A stretch of DNA of 5,294 nt from Clostridiales bacterium. GTDB taxonomy: Bacteria; Bacillota; Clostridia; Lachnospirales; WQUN01. This document shows, one piece after another, positions 1 to 5,294 of the stretch. The notes under the pieces are model-generated. The model was given only the letters and a program-made list of their open reading frames with translations, was not told the DNA's origin and ran no database searches. The stretch lies in NCBI GenBank assembly GCA_031269415.1, contig JAISZF010000125.1:1-5294 (forward strand), given 5' to 3'. A program made the position numbers and the translations under genes. Positions within the stretch are counted from its first letter, which is position 1, and the number at the start of each line of letters is the position of its first letter.

Positions 1-222
1 GGCACATACAACGAGTATTACATGGCGAACCTTTATCTTCAGGATAAGAATCGTCTGCAGGTAGTCGCGACGTCCCTGTATACTTTTACTGGCCCGTTGG
101 GAAACCAGTATAATTTTATATGCGCTGGTGTAATCATCACAATAATTCCGGCGTTAATTGTCTTTATTTTATGTCAGAAACAGATCTACGCGGGGCTCAC
201 AAACGGAGCCGTGAAAGGATGA
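1..222 (+). CDS. Carbohydrate ABC transporter permease, MalG type (C-terminal fragment)
   Basis: This is the last 73 codons of a gene that begins left of the window; the frame is open from base 1 and stops with TGA at 220-222. What is visible is typical of the C-terminus of MalG/UgpE-family inner-membrane subunits of sugar ABC importers: a periplasm-side stretch (ATSLYTFTGPLGNQYNF), a final hydrophobic transmembrane helix (roughly CAGVIITIIPALIVFILC) and the characteristic ending QKQIYAGLTNGAVKG. The EAA loop that contacts the ATPase would lie upstream and is not seen. Members of this family work as a heterodimer with a MalF-type permease, a lipoprotein binding protein and an ATPase. The substrate cannot be read from this fragment. 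Because a mannanase gene follows after only 9 bases, import of mannooligosaccharides is the natural inference. Confidence 0.87.
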   Translation, partial: GTYNEYYMANLYLQDKNRLQVVATSLYTFTGPLGNQYNFICAGVIITIIPALIVFILCQKQIYAGLTNGAVKG

Positions 223-230
223 AGAAAGGG
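214..230 (+). promoter_or_regulatory. Ribosome-binding region of the mannanase gene
   Basis: Two purine-rich stretches, AAAGGA (214-219) and GAAAGGG (224-230), straddle the permease stop codon. The first is 12 bases before the ATG at 232. The second is only 1 base before that ATG but 7 bases before the in-frame GTG at 238. Spacing therefore favours GTG 238 slightly, which would remove two residues (Met-Gly) from the N-terminus. A third in-frame ATG at 250 is too far from either stretch. All three starts leave the signal peptide intact. Confidence 0.5.
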
Positions 231-231
231 A

Positions 232-3200
232 ATGGGTGTGAAGACGCATATGACAAATATCAAAAAAGTCATCAGTTTTGTACTGATTTTATGCATGACG
301 TCAGCATCTATCTATCCGTCAGCCGTGTTCGCGGCGGATGATGCTGTTTACGTCGGCGACGATACCGTAATTTTTAACCGTACTTTTGATCCCGCCGAGG
401 ATTGGCACGAACCGGTGGATGAGGTCATGGATGTTAGTGTGTCATACGCTGACGCGATATATCCGGGCGCTGTTCTCACGTATGACGTGATTATCACAAA
501 CCAGGCTTTTTCAGGATCTATCCGGCCGTTAAGCGTATTGCGGTTCGGCGATGAATGGTCATGGGATCAAAGCGGCGACATACCCGAATTGACGGAGAGT
601 TCCTTTACCGACGGCAAGGCGAGCGTAACAGCCGCTTTCCAGGTCGATAAAAGCGGCCTTCGGGCCATTTCGTTCAAGGTCGCCGGGACTCGCTCGGATT
701 ACTCCGGCGATATTTCCATCACGAATATTAGATTGACAAACGGCGAGCCCGTTTCCGAACCTCCCGCAGATGTTGAGAGTAAAACCTGGACTTTCGACGA
801 TAACGTAGACGGCTGGACCATCAACGAAGACGACAGAGCCTACGCGTATACAGGCGAGTCTTCCGTATCCCATGACAACTCAACATTTGACAGCGGCGTT
901 TTATGCTTTAACGTCGATTTTTCCAATGACAGCGCGGAAGGATGGAGCGAAGCGAAAATGTACAGTTACTTCGATCCTTTCGATCTCACGGGCCACAATC
1001 AGATTTCATATGACTTCTATTACAATCCGAGCCTCATGACGACAGGAAGTTTTCAATCCAAGGTATATTTTTCGGATTCGGCGAGCGGCAACGGTCAAAT
1101 TTCCAAGGAAGGAGAACAATTAGCCAATGGATTTATCAAAGTGCCCGTGGTCATATCTTTTGCGGCCTCAAACACAACCGCCGATCATTTAATGCTGAGC
1201 ATCGTGGGTTCTAACACTGACTATCAAGGTCCCGTATATATAGACAACGTGACGATCGGTCAGAAAGAAGGCGACGGCGCTGGCGTTGATATAACGCGGA
1301 CGCCGGAAGGGCAGACTCCAATTGACGTAAACCAGTTAACCGTTCCTTCAAGCGTTTCGGTCGCGGACACGGACGCGACAGACGAAACGAAAAATCTCCT
1401 TGCCTACTTAAGCGCGGTCGGGCTCACCGATAAGGTTATTTTCGGTCATCAAAACGATACGCACCACAAAGCGGGGGGGACTTTTGAAGGTTCTACATAC
1501 TCCGATTCGAAAGACTTGACAGGTTCTATAGCGGGCGTCGCGGGCATCGATTCTTTGTCGCTGATAGGCGACGAATATCCAGGTAAGATCAGCTCAAACG
1601 ATCCTCTTTATGACGCCGATCCAGTCATTGGTTCCGCTAATGTCAGTATCGACGCCGCGGCGGCGGGCGCAATCATCACTCTCTCGACGCATATGCCGAA
1701 CTTCTCCATTATTCAGAGCAGAGGTCAGCAAGCCGACGGGTCATGGGATTTTTCCGGTTACTCCCCCAATGACTTGTCTGGGAATGTCATGCAGAGGATA
1801 TTGCCTGGAGGCGATTTGAATGAGATATTCACCTCCTATCTGGATATAATCGTACGCTACGCGCTTATTCTGCAAGCGAATGATACGCCTGTCCTATTCC
1901 GGCCATTCCATGAAAACAACGGCGGATGGTTCTGGTGGGGCGCGGCGGGGTGTACGCCGGAGAATTACAAGGCCGTCTATCGCTATCTGGTGGATTATAT
2001 CAAGTCAAAAGGCGTTCATAATTTCCTTTACGTATATTCGCCAAACGGGCCGTTTTCAGACACCGCGGATTATGAGTCCAGATATCCGGGCGACGGCTAC
2101 ATTGATATCATCGCCTTCGATTACTATCAAAACGGTCAAAGTACCGAACAAGATTCCAAAACGTGGATCAACGGGCCATTCACTGATACTGTTAAACTGG
2201 TGGATCAGATTGCGCAAGCTCACAATAAACCCGGGTTGGTTTCGGAAACAGGGATTATAACGGGAACAACCCTCGGCGACGGCGTAAACTGGGGCTGTAT
2301 CGCTGAAACAGGCAATAAAAATCTCACTTGGTTTAATGACGTTCTTGAGGTCGTTTCCGAGAGCAATCTCTCTTATATGCTGGCTTGGGCGGATTTTGAC
2401 ACAGGAAATTTCGATATGACCTATAGGATAGACGAGACAAAAGGCCATGAAATGGCGAACGATTTTATTGACTTTTATAACGATCCGAGATCGATCTTCG
2501 CGGACGGGACAAATCTGACAGAAGCGTTAAGCATCACGCCTCCGAGCGTCGCGCCGGATACGAGTGAATCCGGATACATTCTATCGCCAGTTGACGGAGT
2601 ATATCTGACCGACGGTATTACAATGATTGCGGCTGTCAAAAATTCTGTTTCCGATGTTTCCTTTATTCTCTCGGATGAAAACGGAAGATCTCTGACTATC
2701 GCCGCCGCGCTTTCAGACAGCGGATACTACGAGGCGATTTTATCGGAAGGACAGTTGTCCTTATTCAGCGGGGCGGGAACCGTTTCATTAGTTTCCAGCG
2801 GCGCGACGCTCAATACCGTTCATGTGGTCTTCGGCGAGAAGCCTGTGAAACCCAAGGGCGTTGTTGACGATTTTGAATTGTATAATGGAAACGACGCTCA
2901 GTTGCAGGCGGCTTGGGCGGCTAATTCAGGGGCGAACTGCGGTAATACGATAACGCTTACGGAAACGGAAAAAGAAATAAACGACTTTGGCATGAAGTTT
3001 AGTTATTTCCTGTCAGCGCCTCCGGAAGGGTATACCGGAAGAACAATCTCGTATTCCGAAGACGTTTCGGAATATAACGCGCTGCGGCTTTGGATTAAGC
3101 CTGATGGCAAAAGCCAGAAACTTGTCGTTCAGGTAACGTCCAACGGCGAGGACTTTGAAGTCGATCTTCGTGACTTTGCCTCAACCACCGGCGATAAGAT

Positions 3201-3861
3201 CGTAACCATACCTTTTGCCGCGTTTGCGGGAAAGAACAACGGAACGTTTGATCCCTCTAAAGTAACAAAGGTTGGCTTGTGGGTGAACTCAATTCCTCCC
3301 GACGACCAATCGTTTTTCCTTGAATCTGTTATTTATTTTGACAATATCCATTTTGTTGTTTCTGACGTTCAAGAGATCACATATGAAGACATTACGTCTG
3401 AAGACGTAACTCCGCCGGAGGAACCGGTGACGCCGCCGCGCGGCGGCGGTTACAGGACCTCGCCCGCTGCCCCGCCTGAGGCATGGGTAACAGAGGCGCC
3501 AGCTTACGCCATAATTATCCGTCTGACGATTGACAGTAAAACTTACACTAAGAACGGCGTCGCTTACATGAATGACGTTGCGCCGTACATATCCGGGGAC
3601 GACAGGACTATGGTTCCATTACGTCTGATATCAGAAGGCTTGGGAGCGATTGTGGATTGGGAGGCCGATACGCGTACCGTTATAATCACGCTGAATGGCA
3701 AGACGCTGCGTGTTGTGGTTGATCAGCCCCTTCCCAATAATATGGGCACAGCCGTGATCAGAAATGACAGAACCTTTGTACCGATTCGATACATCTCGGA
3801 ATCTCTCGGCGCGACTGTGACATGGGACGCCCAAACAAAGACAGTAGTCGTTATGCAATGA
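232..3861 (+). CDS. Secreted multi-modular GH26 endo-beta-1,4-mannanase
   Basis: This 1209-residue extracellular enzyme is predicted to hydrolyse internal beta-1,4-mannosidic bonds of mannans. Residues 1-34 form a Sec signal peptide (basic TNIKK, hydrophobic VISFVLILCM, likely cleavage VFA|A after residue 34). Two beta-sandwich, CBM-like modules follow (about 37-171 and 184-343); the second resembles mannan-binding CBM27 loosely. The GH26 barrel spans about 384-760: GHQND near 405-409, the acid/base Glu561 in RPFHENNGGWFWWG, and the nucleophile Glu672 in VSETG. The 111-residue gap between these glutamates is close to that in characterised GH26 mannanases. Trp719 (LAWADF) probably lines the -1 subsite. 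Then come an Ig-like module (about 781-869), a CBM11/CBM23-like module opening VVDDFELYNG (877-1043), an acidic/Pro-rich linker (1044-1093), and a terminal domain (1096-1209) with two copies of a copper-amine-oxidase-N-like repeat (RTMVPLRLISEGLGA at 1125-1139; RTFVPIRYISESLGA at 1180-1194). Catalytic assignment is firm; the names of the accessory modules are tentative. GTG 238 is an alternative start. Confidence 0.95.
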   Translation: MGVKTHMTNIKKVISFVLILCMTSASIYPSAVFAADDAVYVGDDTVIFNRTFDPAEDWHEPVDEVMDVSVSYADAIYPGAVLTYDVIITNQAFSGSIRPLSVLRFGDEWSWDQSGDIPELTESSFTDGKASVTAAFQVDKSGLRAISFKVAGTRSDYSGDISITNIRLTNGEPVSEPPADVESKTWTFDDNVDGWTINEDDRAYAYTGESSVSHDNSTFDSGVLCFNVDFSNDSAEGWSEAKMYSYFDPFDLTGHNQISYDFYYNPSLMTTGSFQSKVYFSDSASGNGQISKEGEQLANGFIKVPVVISFAASNTTADHLMLSIVGSNTDYQGPVYIDNVTIGQKEGDGAGVDITRTPEGQTPIDVNQLTVPSSVSVADTDATDETKNLLAYLSAVGLTDKVIFGHQNDTHHKAGGTFEGSTYSDSKDLTGSIAGVAGIDSLSLIGDEYPGKISSNDPLYDADPVIGSANVSIDAAAAGAIITLSTHMPNFSIIQSRGQQADGSWDFSGYSPNDLSGNVMQRILPGGDLNEIFTSYLDIIVRYALILQANDTPVLFRPFHENNGGWFWWGAAGCTPENYKAVYRYLVDYIKSKGVHNFLYVYSPNGPFSDTADYESRYPGDGYIDIIAFDYYQNGQSTEQDSKTWINGPFTDTVKLVDQIAQAHNKPGLVSETGIITGTTLGDGVNWGCIAETGNKNLTWFNDVLEVVSESNLSYMLAWADFDTGNFDMTYRIDETKGHEMANDFIDFYNDPRSIFADGTNLTEALSITPPSVAPDTSESGYILSPVDGVYLTDGITMIAAVKNSVSDVSFILSDENGRSLTIAAALSDSGYYEAILSEGQLSLFSGAGTVSLVSSGATLNTVHVVFGEKPVKPKGVVDDFELYNGNDAQLQAAWAANSGANCGNTITLTETEKEINDFGMKFSYFLSAPPEGYTGRTISYSEDVSEYNALRLWIKPDGKSQKLVVQVTSNGEDFEVDLRDFASTTGDKIVTIPFAAFAGKNNGTFDPSKVTKVGLWVNSIPPDDQSFFLESVIYFDNIHFVVSDVQEITYEDITSEDVTPPEEPVTPPRGGGYRTSPAAPPEAWVTEAPAYAIIIRLTIDSKTYTKNGVAYMNDVAPYISGDDRTMVPLRLISEGLGAIVDWEADTRTVIITLNGKTLRVVVDQPLPNNMGTAVIRNDRTFVPIRYISESLGATVTWDAQTKTVVVMQ
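3431..3448. repeat. Perfect 18-bp GC-only palindrome in the mannanase linker
   Basis: CGCCGCCGC is followed immediately by its reverse complement GCGGCGGCG, with no spacer. It lies inside the coding region and encodes the Pro-Pro-Arg-Gly-Gly-Gly part of the linker (around residues 1067-1073). No T-run follows, so it is not an intrinsic terminator. It may simply result from CCG-type proline codons meeting GGC-type glycine codons. Confidence 0.85.
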
Positions 3862-4880
3862 GCGATCTAATAGTGATGGGAGAATCAATACCAAACCTAC
3901 CCTGGCAGGACAAGCCGAAGAATTGTCCTGCCCTGCCTCTCTGGAGATATAGCGCCAATCCGATCATTCAGCGCAACCCCGCGCCTGATATAGCCCGCGT
4001 ATTCAACAGCGCGGTTGTTCCGTATGAAGGCGCGTTTGTGGGCGTATTCCGAGGCGAGTGTGTGGATGGCGTTCCGCGTCTCTATTTAGGCGAAAGCGCA
4101 GACGGCATTCAATGGAATATCGACAGTGAGCAAATTTTATTTAAAGACGGGCATGGCAAGCCGTTTTTATCTCTTTACGCCTACGACCCCCGGTTGGTGA
4201 AGGTAGACGGCGAATTTTATATCATGTGGTGCCAGGATTTTTACGGGGCGTCTATAGGATTGGCTAAAACCACTGATTTTAAGACTTTTATACGGCTGGA
4301 AAACCCATTTATCCCGTACAACCGCAACGCGGTGATGTTTCCGCGCAAGATTGGCGGAAACTATATTATGATGTCGCGGCCAAGCGACAGCGGGCATACT
4401 CCATTCGGTGATATCTTCATCAGTGAAAGCCCGGATATGGTTTACTGGGGACGTCACCGCCATATGATGGGCAAGACCGCTTTCTGGTGGGAATCTGTTA
4501 AAATCGGAGGCGGCTGCGCGCCTATTGAGACTAATGAAGGCTGGCTCTTATTCTATCACGGGGTAACCGGCACATGCAACGGATTTGTCTATAGCATAGG
4601 CGGAGCGATACTTGATATCGCCCAACCCTCTATCGTAAAGTACCGCTCTAAAAATTTTCTTCTAACCCCGGAAGAATGGTATGAGGAACGCGGATTCGTA
4701 CCAAATGTCACCTTTCCGTGCGCGGCTGTGTGCGACGGCGATACAGGCCGCATAGCTATCTATTATGGCGCGGCTGACACATATGTCGGGCTCGCTTTCA
4801 CAACTGTGGATGAGGTTGTATCCTATATCAAAGCTAACAACTCGCTTACCGCGGAAGACAGGGAGATCGGCATACGCTGA
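3858..4880 (+). CDS. GH130 beta-1,4-mannoside phosphorylase (probable mannooligosaccharide phosphorylase)
   Basis: This 340-residue protein has no signal peptide and should be cytoplasmic. GH130 phosphorylases split beta-mannosides with inorganic phosphate, releasing alpha-mannose 1-phosphate and a shortened acceptor. From memory, the sequence resembles subfamily 2 enzymes (UhgbMP, RaMP2): LWRYSANPII near the start, FNSAVVP and GVFR (Arg65), then AYDPRLVKV with the likely proton-donor Asp110. After these come NRNAVMFPRK (155-164), MMSRPSDSGHTPFGDIF, WGRHRHMM, ESVKIGGGCAPIE (212-224), GWLLFYHGV with His234, and VPNVTFPCAAV. Subfamily 2 contains enzymes for mannooligosaccharides and for mannosyl-N-acetylglucosamine; the mannanase and importer upstream favour the first. 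I chose ATG 3858 because it overlaps the mannanase stop as ATGA and gives about the family's usual N-terminus. The same frame is open to ATG 3822 (12 more residues) inside the mannanase, and ATG 3876 would give 334 residues. No clear Shine-Dalgarno precedes 3858, so translation is probably coupled. Confidence 0.93.
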   Translation: MSDLIVMGESIPNLPWQDKPKNCPALPLWRYSANPIIQRNPAPDIARVFNSAVVPYEGAFVGVFRGECVDGVPRLYLGESADGIQWNIDSEQILFKDGHGKPFLSLYAYDPRLVKVDGEFYIMWCQDFYGASIGLAKTTDFKTFIRLENPFIPYNRNAVMFPRKIGGNYIMMSRPSDSGHTPFGDIFISESPDMVYWGRHRHMMGKTAFWWESVKIGGGCAPIETNEGWLLFYHGVTGTCNGFVYSIGGAILDIAQPSIVKYRSKNFLLTPEEWYEERGFVPNVTFPCAAVCDGDTGRIAIYYGAADTYVGLAFTTVDEVVSYIKANNSLTAEDREIGIR

Positions 4881-4888
4881 AATAGTTG

Positions 4889-4927
4889 AAGCCCGTCATG
4901 GATAAAGGAATCCAAGACGGGCTTTTT
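4889..4927 (+). terminator. Intrinsic terminator of the mannan operon
   Basis: It begins 8 bases after the phosphorylase stop. A 9-bp stem (AAGCCCGTC at 4889-4897 with GACGGGCTT at 4916-4924) continues, after one A-A mismatch, into a second 5-bp stem (TGGAT 4899-4903 with ATCCA 4910-4914) capped by a 6-base loop. Five T residues (4923-4927) follow on the plus strand, overlapping the stem end. Read on the minus strand the same hairpin has no good T-run, so it could block the convergent gene's transcript only weakly. Confidence 0.92.
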
Positions 4928-4960
4928 GTGTGTTGACAGCTTTTTAGGATAAACTCTCAT

Positions 4961-5294
4961 CTATAACTTCAAAAACTCCGCCTGTTTCAACGAATCATGT
5001 GTCCCAATATCATAACACTCGCCATTCATAACATACGCGTAGACCGGTTTGCGCTTATACAGCCAACTGACGAAAAATCCCGGAGCGTCCGGTTTGTTGC
5101 CCTCGTCTAAGTACCGCTTGATCAGCGGGATGGTTTCGCGCTTATAAATATATGTGGCGAATACCGCGCAGTCGGACTTAGGCTCGGCGGGTTTTTCTTC
5201 CATATCCACAACTCGGCCTGTCTCATCCAGTAAGGCTATGCCCAGTTGTTTGCAGGCCTCCCTGTCTGCCATGCGCTGCACGCATACGCAGTCG
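4961..5294 (-). CDS. Sugar-phosphate nucleotidyltransferase (C-terminal fragment)
   Basis: This minus-strand gene enters from the right edge and ends with TAG at 4961-4963; about 110 residues are visible and the frame is open to the edge. It resembles the C-terminal half of the RmlA/GlmU-type NTP_transferase family, which joins a sugar 1-phosphate to an NTP to give a nucleotide-sugar and pyrophosphate. Recognisable parts are GIALLDETGRVVDMEEKP (the EKP lysine contacts the sugar phosphate in this family), an IYKRETIPLIKRYL helix, APGFFVSWLYKRKPVYAY, and GECYDIGTHDSL, whose Asp corresponds to the metal-binding Asp of the family. The N-terminal nucleotide-binding motif is outside the window. Glucose-1-phosphate thymidylyl-/uridylyl- or mannose-1-phosphate guanylyltransferase activity cannot be told apart here. 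An internal GTG (5279-5281) and ATG (5270-5272) lie in frame but are not plausible starts, because homology begins before them. Confidence 0.86.
   Translation of the reverse strand, partial: DCVCVQRMADREACKQLGIALLDETGRVVDMEEKPAEPKSDCAVFATYIYKRETIPLIKRYLDEGNKPDAPGFFVSWLYKRKPVYAYVMNGECYDIGTHDSLKQAEFLKL

Noticed and set aside
120..341. Plus-strand open frame of 73 codons across the permease-mannanase junction
   Set aside because: It overlaps two well-supported genes in another frame, has no family resemblance and would contain part of both.
2056..2448. Minus-strand open frame of 130 codons inside the GH26 domain
   Set aside because: It lies entirely antisense to the catalytic core and its translation resembles no protein I know; it is a shadow of the mannanase coding pattern. 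The same applies to minus-strand frames at 559-873, 3631-3894 and 4167-4463 and plus-strand frames at 1610-1819 and 1880-2260.
3511..3861. The terminal domain as an active copper amine oxidase
   Set aside because: Only the N-terminal-type repeat is present; the catalytic quinone-cofactor domain of true copper amine oxidases is absent.
3858..4880. GH130 gene as a subfamily 1 mannosylglucose phosphorylase
   Set aside because: The NRNAVMFPRK, SRPSDSGHTPFGDIF and WGRHRH segments fit subfamily 2 as I remember it better than subfamily 1, which has a different region there; not fully excluded without an alignment.
4933..4960. TTGACA followed by AT-rich sequence, as a possible plus-strand promoter
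   Set aside because: No acceptable -10 hexamer is found 16-18 bases downstream, and it would fire antisense into the end of the nucleotidyltransferase gene.

Overview
The window is a piece of a beta-mannan (mannan, glucomannan or galactomannan) utilisation locus. It probably comes from a Gram-positive, Firmicutes/Clostridia- or Paenibacillus-like bacterium. The lineage call is inference. It rests on a secreted multi-modular glycanase that ends in a copper-amine-oxidase-N-terminal-like repeat domain (common in Firmicutes surface proteins), an ABC sugar importer rather than a SusC/D pair, and tightly packed genes with purine-rich ribosome sites.

Layout: (1) positions 1-222 (+) are the C-terminal end of a MalG-type carbohydrate ABC transporter permease. 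(2) After 9 bases comes a large gene (232-3861, +) for a secreted GH26 endo-beta-1,4-mannanase with a signal peptide, two N-terminal carbohydrate-binding-like modules, the catalytic domain, an Ig-like module, a C-terminal CBM-like module, a Pro-rich linker and a terminal two-repeat domain. (3) Its stop overlaps the start of a cytoplasmic GH130 beta-mannoside phosphorylase (about 3858-4880, +) in an ATGA arrangement. (4) A strong intrinsic terminator (4889-4927) closes this operon. (5) A convergent gene on the minus strand (4961 to the right edge) encodes the C-terminal part of a sugar-phosphate nucleotidyltransferase. No promoter is visible; the operon promoter must lie left of the window.

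The three plus-strand genes read as one pathway. The mannanase cuts mannan outside the cell, the ABC importer takes up the mannooligosaccharides, and the GH130 enzyme phosphorolyses them to alpha-mannose 1-phosphate without spending ATP. The nucleotidyltransferase could in principle use a hexose 1-phosphate, but it lies on the other strand and a link is only a hypothesis. Every gene belongs to a known family. The less ordinary parts are the architecture of the mannanase, its translational overlap with the phosphorylase, and the unassigned N-terminal modules. I see no evidence of an entirely new system.
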